Shown in pieces: positions 25,980 through 35,753 of a stretch of DNA of 64,000 bases. A model generated the notes under the pieces. It saw nothing but the letters and a program-made list of their open reading frames with translations, had not been told where the DNA came from and ran no database searches. The position numbers and the translations under genes were made by a program. This DNA comes from JAEZBP01 sp963832725 (GTDB lineage Bacteria; Myxococcota_A; Polyangia; Polyangiales; Sandaracinaceae), in the NCBI GenBank assembly GCA_963832725.1, contig CAWHVG010000002.1, positions 248,001 to 312,000 of the forward strand. The letters are read 5' to 3'. Position 1 is the first letter of the stretch; each line of letters starts with the position of its first letter.

Positions 25980-27532
25980 ATGTCTGCTAGCTGGTCAATC
26001 CCCCTGCTCGCCATCGGGATCGTGGTCTGCCTGTTGGGATGCGGACCGCCGCCCGCTCAGCCGTTCTTCTGAAAGCGACATCGTCCCGATCGCCCCTGCC
26101 GGACAGGAGACGCACGCGACGTTTGTGCCGGGCGGCGCGTGGGGCCCGGCCGCCATCGTGGCCGGGTTCAATGCGGAGGCGCCGAGACGATTCGACTTTA
26201 ACTGGTCCCGCGGGTTGGGCGTGGTCGACGGGTGGTGTCAACTTGGAACGTGTGCAATGCCCAGGCGAAGCCAGGCACCGTGCTCGGCCTGCAATGGCGG
26301 GGCCGAGACACGCCACCCGCCCACTTCCGGCGGCGCCACGCAGACCGGATGGGCCGGTGACCCCCAGATGGTGTCGGCCGGCGACGGGTCATGGGTTGCG
26401 TACGGCAACATGGGGTTCGTCACACCGAGCATCCCAGGAAAACCAGACGTCGTGCTGGTCGCGCTCTCGTACGACGGGGGCAGGACGTTTCGCGAGGAGC
26501 CATATGTCCCAAACACGGTGAACGCCTGCTACGGTGTCGACGTGGACCAGGAGACGCTGGCCGTCGATTCAACCGTCCCGAACCGACTTTCGGTGGCTTG
26601 GAGGGCAGCGAGGGCCCAAGGCGGGCGAGTATGGTGTGTGTATCCGCGGAGCCGATATCCGTCCGCCACTTCCAGGCCAGCTGCCGTCCGACCGAAGCAC
26701 ACTCACGTGGATGGGGCCCCCGCGGCCGCTTGCGGTTGAGACGGCGCAACTGTACGGCGGTGTGGGTGGTCTGATCCTCCAGGCTCATGATGATCGCTTG
26801 ACGCTGGTGTATTCCAACACCGACTCTGTGGTGCAATGCAGCGGTGCAGTCGGGGTGGTCTGGCTCTCCAGGACGAGCTACGACGGAGGTGGTACGTGGG
26901 GGCCCTCGGACGTGATCTTCTCGAGCAGCAACCAGCCGACCTGCCTGCCCGGGCCCGGCGACCCCCCCTTCCCGGCGACGCAGGTCCAGCCGGGATTGCG
27001 AAACTTCGGCTTCGCGGAGGGTCCCGCGGGCGAGCAGTGGGTCGCGGTGCCCGATCAAGGCGCTACGGGTGTCCGCATGTACGTACGGCACCTCGAGGGG
27101 AGTGAGTACAGCGGGTGGGAATGGCACGACCTGGTCCCGGCGCCCGAGGGCCAGCTCGTGTTCCACCCGACGCTAGCGGCGGACCCATACGGTGAGGCGC
27201 TTCTCACCTTCCACGCGATCACCAAAGCACGCGACAGCACGGGGCACCGCTGGACGACGTGGATGTCGGCGCCGAATGTCCTCGGGTACTGGTCGGCGCC
27301 TCGGATTCTCGATCCGCAACCGAGCTACCAGGAGCGCAACGTCGGAACCGTACGCGATCCGGGCGACTACATGGGCGTCGCCGTGATGCCGCTAGGCGCC
27401 TTCCCACCGACGGTGCGAGAACCCAACGGCAGACCCGTTCCAGCGACGTTCTTCCCGGTCTGGTCCCGCCACGACAGCTTGCCGAGCGACGTGAGCACGG
27501 TTGTCGGCGCGGGCGTCCGGGTGTCGCCATGA
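25980..27532 (+). pseudogene. Secreted lipoprotein with BNR/Asp-box beta-propeller, frameshifted
   Basis: MSASWSIPLLAIGIVVCLLGC (from 25980, GGGAGG upstream) is a lipoprotein signal. The frame breaks after about 28 codons and continues as SDIVPIAPAGQETHATFVPG. Two Asp-box motifs are visible: SYDGGRTF near 26470 and SYDGGGTWGPSDV near 26878, as in sialidase-like propellers that present bladed surfaces on exported proteins. At least three frame changes are needed (about 26066, 26235-26330 and 26630). The last segment to 27532 (DYMGVAVMPLGAFPP near its end) is long and open. The product is likely a decayed surface protein, or the region contains sequence errors. Confidence 0.6.
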
Positions 27533-27993
27533 GCGTTAGGGGCGCTGCGCTCGCCTTGCTTGGTGCGGTCGTCGGCGGGTGCACGTGCGCCGCGAGCCAC
27601 ATGGCGGGGCCGGAAGGCGGCGCTCCCGACGCTGGCGCGTTTGTCTGCCGGGCCTCCGACCAACCTTTTGGTCCGCCGGCCCCCGCGGACACGGGGTGTA
27701 CAGCAGCGCGGCAGCACACATGCTGGGAGTGGGCGCGCGGCCAGACCGATACGCCCTTTGCGTATGGCACCTGTGTTCTCGGCGACGTGCCTGACTGCTG
27801 GCCGGCCGACCATTGCTACGCGAACGGCGGGGTTGCCTGCTTCTGTGGGTCGCACGAGCCATGCGGTGACCATCAGGTCTGCGTGAGCGACACCCAGAAT
27901 GGCCCGCGCTACTGCGCGCCGACTTGTCGCGGCGACGGTGCGAGCACGAACCTCGACGGCGGCGCCGATGCCGGCCGCGATGGAGGCGGATGA
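27529..27993 (+). CDS. Cysteine-rich lipoprotein
   Basis: The 154-residue protein starts MSVRGAALALLGAVVGGCTC with a lipobox Cys at 18. About 15 cysteines follow, many in pairs (CFCGSHEPCGDHQVCVSDT and NGPRYCAPTC), which suggests a disulfide-stabilised small domain like those in myxobacterial surface proteins. It ends in an Asp/Gly tail. Its ATG overlaps the TGA of the upstream lipoprotein gene (ATGA), so the two were a coupled pair. The function is unknown. Confidence 0.7.
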   Translation: MSVRGAALALLGAVVGGCTCAASHMAGPEGGAPDAGAFVCRASDQPFGPPAPADTGCTAARQHTCWEWARGQTDTPFAYGTCVLGDVPDCWPADHCYANGGVACFCGSHEPCGDHQVCVSDTQNGPRYCAPTCRGDGASTNLDGGADAGRDGGG

Positions 27994-28400
27994 TGGGTAG
28001 CAGCTGGTAGTCCGCGTCTAAGTCCCGCCGCCAACTCGCGGGAGGTCGAGCTAGGGCGGCCGCGCCCCGCGTGGTGACTCCGTCCTGTTCGACCGGCGCC
28101 CTGCGATCGGCGGGTCCGGTTCATCCAGATTGAACCCACGCACGGTGATGTCGACGGTGAAGGCGGGGAGGCCAGGTCGCGATGGTCGTCGCGCTCATCG
28201 CGACCAGAGCGGGGCCGGATAGGCGCGTTCCGCGATCCTAGTCCCTCAATCAAGCGCCTGACGGGGCAAGAGCGTTGGAATTCACCTGAAAAGCACGGCG
28301 TTCTTGGGGTTGCGAGACCTACCAGGAACCGACCCGGGAGCTTTTCAGGTGAACCGTACGACACGACGCGCGATGGCGCGGGAGGAGCGGAAGCTGGCCC
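27994..28400. other. Intergenic stretch, mostly without a gene
   Basis: No complete gene is seen. On the minus strand around 28065-28175 one frame reads GLPAFTVDITVRGFNLDEPD, which has the look of a gene fragment but is too short to name. The inverted repeat at 28281-28353 lies near the right end. Confidence 0.35.
28281..28353. repeat. Perfect 14-bp inverted repeat around a 45-base loop
   Basis: TTCACCTGAAAAGC at 28281-28294 and GCTTTTCAGGTGAA at 28340-28353 are exact inverted copies. The right arm is 48 bases before the duplicated block. This could be an element end or a large hairpin. Confidence 0.6.
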
Positions 28401-29680
28401 GTCGCGCTGAACGGCGCGGAGGCGAAGCTCGATCAACACCGCGCGCGGCGCCGACCGCCGTCCCGAACAGGTCGTGAAGGCGACCGCCGGGGATCCGCAC
28501 CAGCAAGCGCGAGGCACCTCGCGGAAGGCCAGCAGATTCGAGCAAGTCCGGACCTTCGTCCACTCCTACGTGTCCCTGCGGGGCAACCAGGACCTGGCCG
28601 ACCGCATCGCGCTCGTCGTGCACGAACTCCTGGAGAACGCGGTCAAGCACGGGGCCATGATGCGGGAGATTGGCAGCTCGACGTGCGGTTGGCCGCGACC
28701 GGGCCGGACTCCGAGGTCCGTGTCAGCAACTCGGTGGTCGCCTCGCGCAGAGCGTTGCTGACTGGGGAGATCAAGCGCCTCGGCACGATGAGCGCGGCCG
28801 AGGCCTACGTGGACGCGCTGCACCGCACGAAGAAGCGCTCCCAGGGCTCGTGCGGCCTCGGCCTGAGCCGGATCCGATGCGAGGCCTCGACCGAGCTCAC
28901 GCTGGTCACCGAGAGCGACAACTTCGTCACGGTCGTCGCAGCCTCCACGCACTAGAAATTCGCCCCGCTCTTCCTCGGTCGACTCGAGCGTGACCTGCGC
29001 ATCGGTGTCGCCGGCGCGCTGAAGGCGCTCGCCGCGCTGACGTTGGCCCTCGAGCTTGGCTCGCTCGTGAGCTTCGGCCTCACCAATGTCGGCGACGTCG
29101 CGCTGCCGCTCTCCTTCGTCTCGTCCGTCCTCCTGGTCCTCACCGCGAAGCGGCGCGGGCCCCTGCTCGCGCTCTTGGTCCTCGCGCACTCGGTGTACCT
29201 CGTCTCGCGCGAGACGTTCGTGGTCACCTCGATCGAGCTCGGGGTTTCGGCCGAGGTCCTGGGCCTCGTTCTCATGGGCGCGATGCTCCTCCATTGGGCA
29301 GTGCTCGCGGCGGTGTTCGTGGGACACGCCCGCGCCCGACCAGACGACGGCGCGCCCGCGACCGGACCGTACCGGACGGTCGAGCCGAGAGCTCCGCAGG
29401 AAGAAGACGACGACGCGTGGGCGCCGCGCATGGTGCTCCGCGCGCTCGTGGGATGGTCGTGCGCCATCGGCGTGGGTCCCGCCGCCGCTCCGCCTCGAGG
29501 CGGCCCTGGTAGGCGGGTAGCCAGAGCTGGGCCCAGCCCGCAGGCGCGGACGGGAAGGCGTGAGACCCACACATTGTGGAGGGGACAGCGCTCGCCCGAG
29601 CGCCCGGCGCTCGAAGATCGGCGGAAGGAACGCCCGATCGTCCGCCACCTTCGCCGATCCGGACGCGTAACCCGCGAAGT
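28401..29680 (+). repeat. Duplicated 1.3-kb block, copy B
   Basis: This is the second copy of the ATPase plus membrane gene block at 19210-20493. It differs from copy A by scattered single bases and by a two-base gain near 28670. Like copy A it leads into an IS91 transposase remnant, at about 29800. Confidence 0.85.
28474..28955 (+). pseudogene. Anti-sigma-factor-like histidine kinase-type ATPase, copy B
   Basis: The first part reads RTFVHSYVSLRGNQDLADRI and the N-box HELLENAVKHGA, then the frame breaks at 28670 (GAGATTGGCAGCTC instead of GAGATCGAGCTC). The remainder, from about 28683, is open in the correct phase and includes GLGLSRIRCEASTELTLVTE to the stop at 28955. Copies A and B are broken at different points, so an intact ancestor can be rebuilt by combining them. 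It would have about 160 residues. Confidence 0.65.
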
Positions 29681-29828
29681 CATTGAGCCGCGGAGCCGGC
29701 ATGCGGTCTGCCATGGCTCCGCCGCCGTGGAAGGGTCCGTCGTCGTCATCGCGCGGTGCAGCGAAGGTGAGCGCGCCCGCACCTGCCTGTGCGGCAGTGG
29801 CACGCGCGGACGGCTACGCGCGTCGTAG
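29043..29828 (+). CDS. Membrane protein with four helices, copy B
   Basis: The frame from a TTG at 29043 matches copy A in its four hydrophobic segments (for example VLGLVLMGAMLLHWAVLAAV). The C-terminal third, after GVGPAAAPPRGG, is arginine-rich and runs into the IS91 leader, so the real end is doubtful. The gene follows the broken ATPase by about 85 bases. No family is recognised. Confidence 0.4.
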   Translation: MALELGSLVSFGLTNVGDVALPLSFVSSVLLVLTAKRRGPLLALLVLAHSVYLVSRETFVVTSIELGVSAEVLGLVLMGAMLLHWAVLAAVFVGHARARPDDGAPATGPYRTVEPRAPQEEDDDAWAPRMVLRALVGWSCAIGVGPAAAPPRGGPGRRVARAGPSPQARTGRRETHTLWRGQRSPERPALEDRRKERPIVRHLRRSGRVTREVIEPRSRHAVCHGSAAVEGSVVVIARCSEGERARTCLCGSGTRGRLRAS

Positions 29829-31383
29829 GCCGGAAGAGACACTGCTGCTACGAGCTCGTGCGCGAGCACTGGCCGCGCTTCGTGGAGCGGGCGGAGGAGC
29901 AAGGCGGCGGGCTGCCGCAGTTCGTGGTGCGGGAGTTCGAGGAGTACTTGGGCTGCGGCATCCTCGAGCACGGCCTGGTGCATCTGCGATGCGCCCGGTG
30001 CGGGCACGCCATCGTGTGCGCGTTTTCCTGCAAACGACGTGGGTTCTGCCCCTCGTGTCTCGCGCGACGGATGTCGGACACGGCGGCGCACCTGGTGGAC
30101 GAGGTGCTGCCGGAGGTGCCGATCCGCCAGTGGGTCTGCTCGCTGCCGTGGAGCGTGCGCTACGCGCTCGCGTACGACCGCCGGCTCTGCGCCGACGTGC
30201 TCGACGGCTTCATCGGCGCGCTCACTCGGTCGTTGCGCAGGCGGGCCAAGCGGCAGCTCGGGCTCTCGAGCGTGGAGGACGCGCTGGTCGGTGCGGTGAC
30301 CTACATCCAGCGCGTGGACAGCGCGCTTCGGATCAATCCGCACTTCCACACGATCGTGTTGGACGGGGCGTACGTCCGCGATGACGAGGGCGAGCTCGTC
30401 TTCCACGCGCTGCCGGAGCCGAGCGGCGAGGAGGTCGCGCAGGTGGCGGAGTGGACGCACGCGGCGCTCGTGCGGGTGCTCGCGCGACACGGCCGCTCGC
30501 TCGACGGCGTCGAGGAGGCGCCCGACCGTTTGCGAGACGAAGAGCCCGCGCTGGCCTCGTGCTACGCGGCCTCGGCGGCGGACGTGCAGCTCCTCGGCGA
30601 GGCCCCCGGACAGCGCACGAGCAAGCTCGTTCGACCGCTCCGCGTCGTCCCCTCGCCGGCCGAGCCCGTCGCCGAGGTCGGTGGGGTCTCCGAGGTGAAG
30701 TCGTGCATGGCGGAGCGGACGCAGTCCGCGGAGCTGCGCGACTTCGGCGAGGACGACGAGCACGCCGGAGGTGCGCGCAGTCAATGTCCATGCGAGGCAA
30801 CGCGTTCGATGGCCGGGACCGCGTGCGGCTCGAGCGATTGTGTCGCTACGTGGCTCGGCCGCCGCTCTCGCAGGAGCGGCTGTCGATGCATCCCGACGGC
30901 CGCGTGAAGCTGAGCTTCAAGGCGGCCTGGAAGGACGGCACCCACGCGGTCTTGCTCGACCCTCTCGACTTCGTCGCCCGGCTCTGCGCCCTCATCCCGC
31001 CGCCCCGCTTTCACATGATGCGCTACCACGGCGTGCTCGCCGGGCGAGCCAGCGCCCGCGCCGAGGTCGTGCCCGGCCGCGCGCCGGCACCGGTGGAGGC
31101 GCAGTTGCCGCTCTTCACGCCGAGCGACCTGCATCCCCTCGCACCGCCGCCTCCGCCCAGTCGGCATCCCTGGCCGTGGCTCTTGAAGCGCGTGTTCGCC
31201 GTCGACATCGAGACCTGCCCCGTGCCCGGCTGCGGCGGCCGCATGCGCCTCGACGAGGTCGCCACCGAGCCCGACGACGTCGCGCGCGTCATGGCCGAGC
31301 TCGGCGGGGGCGACCAGGCTCGCGCACCGCCGCGACGATCTCTTCCTTCGCCACCCGGACAGCTCCGGCTCGCGTTCGGCTGA
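29800..31383 (+). pseudogene. IS91-family transposase, copy 3, nearly full length
   Basis: The zinc fingers CARCGHAIVCAFSCKRRGFC and CPSC, the relaxase-type NPHFHTIVLDGAYVRDD and the C-terminal CPVPGCGGRMRLDE are all present. Three lesions are visible: an extra base near 29850 before YELVREHW, a 93-base insertion after EVGGV (about 30689-30781, encoding SEVKSCMAERTQSAELRDF) that changes phase, and the resulting split at 30907. The C-terminal part is open to 31383 and ends GQLRLAFG. Rolling-circle transposases of this family nick at a conserved origin end and need no inverted repeats. Confidence 0.85.
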
Positions 31384-31502
31384 GTCCCCGTCGCGACGCC
31401 GGTGCACCGCTCCGTCCGCCGCGCACGGCGTGAGTTCGACCCGTCAGTCTCTCCAGATCGCACTTCGCCACGCTCCGACCGACCCTCTTGCGGCTCGCGA
31501 GG

Positions 31503-31619
31503 GGGTTCGCGCCGCCTCACGAGGAGGTTCGCGCCGCCTCGCGAGGAGGTTCGCGCCGCCTCGCGTTGACCCGCCACCACCCGCGCCGTACCGTTTCCCG
31601 GGATGAGAAGTCCTATCCG
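31503..31619 (+). repeat. IS91 copy 3 tail with three 22-bp repeats and terminus
   Basis: Three 22-base units (GAGGAGGTTCGCGCCGCCTC type) are followed by the shared terminus ending AAGTCCTATCCGC at 31619. The next base starts unrelated sequence (GCGGCCCCGATGAGC). The tail before it matches copy 1 rather than copies 2 and 4. Confidence 0.75.
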
Positions 31620-31835
31620 CCGCGGCCCCGATGAGCGGTTTACCCAACCCCCGGCTGCTGGCGACATATCTTCCGGAGGTTCTGGGACATCACGCCAAGA
31701 AGATCCGGCTAATGAGATGTACTATACCGCAGGCCCCTCAGAGGAGCAGTCGTCTTCTTCCCAAGGCGAGGTCCTGTCATCAACCGACTCTGACTTGTCT
31801 CCATCAAACGAAGGTTGGTGTCGTGTTGACAGGCG
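31620..31835. other. Intergenic stretch without a recognisable gene
   Basis: Base composition falls to about 53 percent GC. Short frames are open on both strands but none has a start, ribosome-binding site and recognisable sequence together. Confidence 0.4.
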
Positions 31836-32351
31836 TTGTGGTTGGATCCGTTGCCATTGCTACGTAAAATAGAGCCCAAGCCAGTGCTTGCGCTTGGCGT
31901 TGGTGCGACCTTCTTCGGCGTGTACATGGGGCTTCTGCTGGCAGTGGCTCTTCTCGCATTGTTCTGGTTGCATCCGGAGGATGTGCCGCAGATCGTGTAC
32001 CCCATGGCGCGGAACGGCGGGCTTGTTCTGGGGGGCTTTAGCGCGTTCTGCGTCCTGTGGGGCGTGGCCGGGATAGCGTCGGGTAGCCGCGGGTTGGGTG
32101 GTCGGCGGATGTCGCTCGTTAGGTGGATTGGGGTAGCCGGCGAGCTGGGCGCTCTAGTATATGGTTGGAGATTCGCTTTCGTGGCGCGGGACGCCTTTAT
32201 TGCCGTCAGTCGGTACACGGGTGTGCGAAATGACTGGCCGCTTGCTTTGGCTGTCGTGTGCGGGGCTGGTTCGCTGGTTGGCCCAATGTACCTGGTGGGA
32301 CGGGTGATGATCCTGGGTACGAGCGACTCGGCCGGGCATGAGCAACCCTGA
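31836..32351 (+). CDS. Membrane protein of about 170 residues
   Basis: Hydrophobic segments are ALGVGATFFGVYMGLLLAVA, LVLGGFSAFCVLWGVAGIAS, IGVAGELGALVYGW and LALAVVCGAGSLVGPMYLVG, so four transmembrane helices are likely. The frame is open from a TTG at 31836; GTG at about 31884 is an equally good start and would give 155 residues. Composition is lower in GC than neighbouring genes. No family is recognised. It lies just downstream of an IS91 end. Confidence 0.55.
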   Translation: MWLDPLPLLRKIEPKPVLALGVGATFFGVYMGLLLAVALLALFWLHPEDVPQIVYPMARNGGLVLGGFSAFCVLWGVAGIASGSRGLGGRRMSLVRWIGVAGELGALVYGWRFAFVARDAFIAVSRYTGVRNDWPLALAVVCGAGSLVGPMYLVGRVMILGTSDSAGHEQP

Positions 32352-32713
32352 GCGTCGATTTCGCGCTCCGTGGGTCAGTGGCTGCGCGGCGGTCGGCCAC
32401 GGCGCGGGCCGGCCCGGCTTTTCATGGGCCCGAGGGGTGGAGGTGGGTGCGCGGATAGAGAGCCCCCTTTCCCCCGCGGCGTCGGAGGCCTTGGAAGCTG
32501 GGCTGTGCGCCAGTCATTCGCGTAGTCGCGTGAGCATCGACAGCGCGGGCACCAGCAGGCGCCATCGGCGGCCGGAGCGCACGAGCTTGCCTGGAATCGC
32601 CAGTAAGCGGATAAGTGTTCCGACTGGGTGATGAGGTCAAGATGGGGTCAAGGCGAAGTGGGCTCGGAGAGCCGAAGAGAGCCGGCCTACCCGCAGGCGA
32701 TCCCAGCCCCGAG
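32352..32713. other. Intergenic stretch without a recognisable gene
   Basis: About 360 GC-rich bases between a plus-strand and a minus-strand gene end. Frames are open but have no ribosome-binding site or recognisable sequence. I see nothing else here. Confidence 0.4.
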
Positions 32714-32729
32714 ACGAGCCTGGGCTCGT
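32714..32729 (-). terminator. Hairpin just after the RCC1-like lipoprotein gene
   Basis: ACGAGCC-TG-GGCTCGT is a perfect seven-base stem directly downstream (on the minus strand) of the stop at 32733. No T-run follows, so its role as a terminator is tentative. Confidence 0.4.
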
Positions 32730-32732
32730 GCG

Positions 32733-33978
32733 TCAGGGTGGGAGAGGAACGCGGATCACCGAGCTGACCGTGCCGTGAAGACCGAGTCGCTCGGGAGTCG
32801 GGCTCCAGCAGTAGACGGGCTCTCCAGCCTCCCGCGTTCGATAGCAGGCGAGCCAGGGGCCGATCGAGAACGTCGCGATCGGGGCTCGTGCGAGCGTGAC
32901 CAGACTGCCCTCGGCATCCGCGGACCAGCGGTCCACACGGGGTCCCCAGCAGACCAATCGCTCGTCGCGTGTCGCAGCGCAGCACCAATCGTCATCGCAC
33001 TCGATTCTCGCGCGCAGGCGGAATGCGCCGAGGCGCGCCGGAGGCGTTGAGGTTGCCGTGTTGCACCTCCATGTCGCCCCAGCACTCGATCTCGCCCGTC
33101 TCGTCGAGCGCGCACACGAACGTCTCCGTACGCTCCACGTCGACGAGCGGTCGCGCGAGCCGAACGCGGTGCGCCCGCATACCTTCGCGCGGAGTCCGCG
33201 GGCCGGGCACGCCGCACGCGTGCAGCTCGCCGTGCTCGTCGAGGCCCCACAGGAAGAGATGGCCTTCCTCGTCGATCGCGGCATCCACCGCGACGCGGAC
33301 CATGCCCCGTAGAGGTTGCCCCGCCGTGTCGGTCACGCGGGTCGGGAGCGGGCTCGGGCCGACCCTCTTCTCATCGCTCGCGCCCCAGCAGGCCACGCCT
33401 CCGGAGTGCTCGAAGAGGACACACGTTCGTGTCCCCGTGGTCGAAAGCTCGCGGACCGGCTCGGGGAGCGCCACTTCGGCGCGACCCCGGTAGAGAGGCG
33501 CCACTCCGATGCCCAAGGCCTCGTGCGCGCCCGCTCCGAAGCACACCACGCGCCCCGTCGACTCCAAAACGCATGTGGGAACGGCCATCGCGATGCCGAC
33601 CGCGCGTGCACCGTCCTCGATCTCGATGCGGGTGGGCTCCCGGATGGAGCTCGCCGGCGCGGGATAGGTGATGCGTGGCAGGGGGATGGGTGCCGGCCAC
33701 GCTTCGATGTCACTGCCCCAGCAGACGAGGTCTCCATCGGTGACCGCGCAGGCCTTCGTCCAACCCACAGCCAGCGTGCCGCGTCGGAGCGGCTCGACTC
33801 GACGGCTGCTTGGCGCGGACGTCGGAGGATTGGAGGTGGAGGTCACCGGCTCCGACACCTCCGAGACCGCGGAGGGGGCCTGTGGAGCAGGCCGGTCGGT
33901 GCCGACGGGCGCATCACCGCCCGAGCAGGCGGCGACGACGCTGCACACGACGGTCGCCAGTACGAAGCGAGAGGTCAA
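32733..33978 (-). pseudogene. RCC1-repeat lipoprotein, frameshifted near its 3' end
   Basis: From a TTG at 33978 the product begins LTSRFVLATVVCSVVAAC, a lipoprotein signal. The start overlaps the TGA of the upstream gene (TTGA), which supports it. A Thr/Ser/Pro linker leads to RCC1-type repeats with the recurring C-V-x-W-G pattern: TKACAVTDGDLVCWGSD, PTCVLESTGRVVCFGAG, TCVLFEHSGGVACWGAS and FVCALDETGEIECWGD. A frameshift near 33025 moves the last repeats (RDERLVCWGPRVD, VYCWSPTPERL) to another frame. RCC1 lipoproteins are seven-bladed propellers common on myxobacterial surfaces and probably bind proteins or sugars. It is either a recent pseudogene or a base error. Confidence 0.7.
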
Positions 33979-34771
33979 GGGGCAGGCATGGGCGGCACGA
34001 CCAACTCCGGTCGAAATGCCGGCACGGTCGGAGCCGAGAACTGCCAGAGACGCATGTCCGTAGGGGGCGTGCGAGCGTAGTGAGTGTAGAAGCCGCCCTG
34101 TCGAGGACCCCGAGCGTTTCTGCCGGCGCCCACAGGGGCAACGTACGCGCTCAAACCAAACCTTCTGTTGTTTTCGATGACCAGGTCGCCCAACAGTGCG
34201 CGCACGGGGACTCGCCAGAGCACATGGAGCCAATTGAGTAGCTCCTGCCCCGGCTCCCCCGCGCCCACTCGACACGACAAGAGCTCGACCCACGCGATGT
34301 GGGCGTGCCTCAACATCGAGCCGATGCCGAGGAGCTCATCGTACTCTTCGCCCATTCGGTCACGTGGGACTGTCCCTCGCGGATCCGATACACATCCTGC
34401 AGAAAGCCTCGGTTGGCTTCCAGATAGCCGCCCGGCGCGAGCTGCACTTGGCCTTGGTTGCCGTGATCGAAGGCGATTCCCAACACCCCCCGGCGCCCGG
34501 CCCATCCTACGGCTTCGCGGTAGCCGCGGAGAGTCGCCGCCATCGTCGTAGCTCGGCGCGCGTCGTTCGATCCTTCGTGCGAGGTACGAACGCGACGGAC
34601 CATGACTCGCTGTCCGCGTCGCACGACTCGGCCCGACCAGTCGTGTGTCGTATGGCCATCCGCCAACAAATCGACCTGGTCAATCCATCGAGACAGATCG
34701 TCCAGGGCGGGATCGACGATTCCGTATCGCAGATCCGAATACTCGTAGGTCAGTATCACGTAACGGGCCAC
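33975..34771 (-). pseudogene. Unrecognised gene split by one frameshift, upstream of the RCC1 gene
   Basis: The first part starts MARYVILTYEYSDLRYGI (34771) and is open to about 34345, including GVLGIAFDHGNQGQVQLAPGG. The second part continues in another frame with EEYDELLGIGSMLRHAHIAW and LLGDLVIENNRRFGLSAY, ending PELVVPPMPAP. The joined protein would have about 265 residues. I do not recognise a domain. Its TGA overlaps the TTG start of the RCC1 lipoprotein, so the two are one transcription unit. Confidence 0.55.
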
Positions 34772-34859
34772 CGACTCTCCCCCTCCGCAACGTGGTGTAG
34801 CGGTGACGACGGCGACGAGTATACCAGGATGGTCGCACGCTTACGAGACAGGCGCCTAA

Positions 34860-34920
34860 CAGTCCGTTGAAGTACCGAGCCCGAAGGATTTCGGAGCGCG
34901 ACGGCCTGGCTGAGTGTTCG
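34860..34920 (+). repeat. Dispersed 60-bp repeat, copy b
   Basis: This is the second copy of the sequence at 10161-10219, starting CAGTCCGTTGAAGTACCGAG. It lies between the promoter region of the gene at 34771 and the inverted IS91 end. Confidence 0.6.
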
Positions 34921-34930
34921 GGCCGACCAG

Positions 34931-35392
34931 CAAATGCCGAGGCATTTGCGAGGAGGGGCGCATAGGACATTCCAGGCACGGAAAACGGTGCCGGGGAGAC
35001 CGCCGCGAGTCAACCCCGGGCGGGTCGGGCCGCGTGAAGGTCTCCGCGAGGCGCATGAACCCCCGCGAGCTCCCGGAGGTGTGGGTCGGAACGCACGGCC
35101 CAGGGCGGTTTGGGTCGAATCCACACCGCGCGGACGGAGCGGTGCACCGACGTCGGGACGGTCGAGTCAGCCGAATGCGAGCCGGAGCTGCCCTGGGGGC
35201 GAGGGACGAGGCCGCCGTGGCGGCGCGCGTGCCGCGTCGTCGTCGCCGAGCGCCGCCATGACGCGGGCGATGCCGTCGGGCTCGGTGGCGATCTCGACGA
35301 GGCGCATGCGGCCGCCACAGCCGGGCACGGGGCAGGCTTCGATGTCGACCGCGAACACTCGCTTCAACAACCACGGCCACGGGTGTCGGCTG
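34931..35392 (-). mobile_element. Inverted IS91 3' end fragment with terminal hairpin
   Basis: On the minus strand, 35392 to 35167 encodes SRHPWPWLLKRVFAVDIEAC to the end GQLRLAFG, the last 74 residues of the IS91 transposase. The IS91 tail follows in diverged form (GGGGGTTCATGCGCCTCGC, then CCGTTTTCCGTGC and TGTCCTATGCGC). Just outside is the hairpin CAAATGCC-GA-GGCATTTG at 34931-34948. The fragment points the opposite way to copy 4 at 35754. Confidence 0.75.
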
Positions 35393-35753
35393 CCGGTCCA
35401 GCCGTAGAGGCGCATCGCCACCTTGGCCGTGCCGATGCCGGCCAGATCGGAGTCGAACGCGTCATCGAGCTGGTTCCCGCCCAAGCCGTGCCCGTACATC
35501 ACGAAGTGGTAGTCACCGGTGCCCGCCGGCACCACGATCCGGAAGGGCGCGTCCTTGGTGCCGAGCTGCATCGGCAGGCCGCTCGCGTCGTAGGCGAAGC
35601 CGCCGCCGCCATCCATCAGGAAGGTCGGCATGTTCGCCAAGTGGCCGACTACGATCATCGCGATGGCCGGATTGTCGGGCATGGTGACGCTGTCGACCAT
35701 CACCTGCGCGCTCGCGTCGTCGATGGCCGCCAGCGCGGCGTCGCGGACGCTCC
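35393..35753 (-). pseudogene. Internal fragment of an alpha/beta-hydrolase gene between two IS91 pieces
   Basis: The minus-strand frame is open across the whole segment and encodes about 120 residues with SVTMPDNPAIAMIVVGHLAN, GTKDAPFRIVVPAGTGDYHF and VMYGHGLGGNQLDDAFDSDL. YGHGLGGN resembles the oxyanion-hole strand of secreted lipases and esterases. No start, no stop and no catalytic serine motif are present. Both edges coincide with IS91 sequence, and the frame continues into the inverted IS91 end. Confidence 0.65.
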
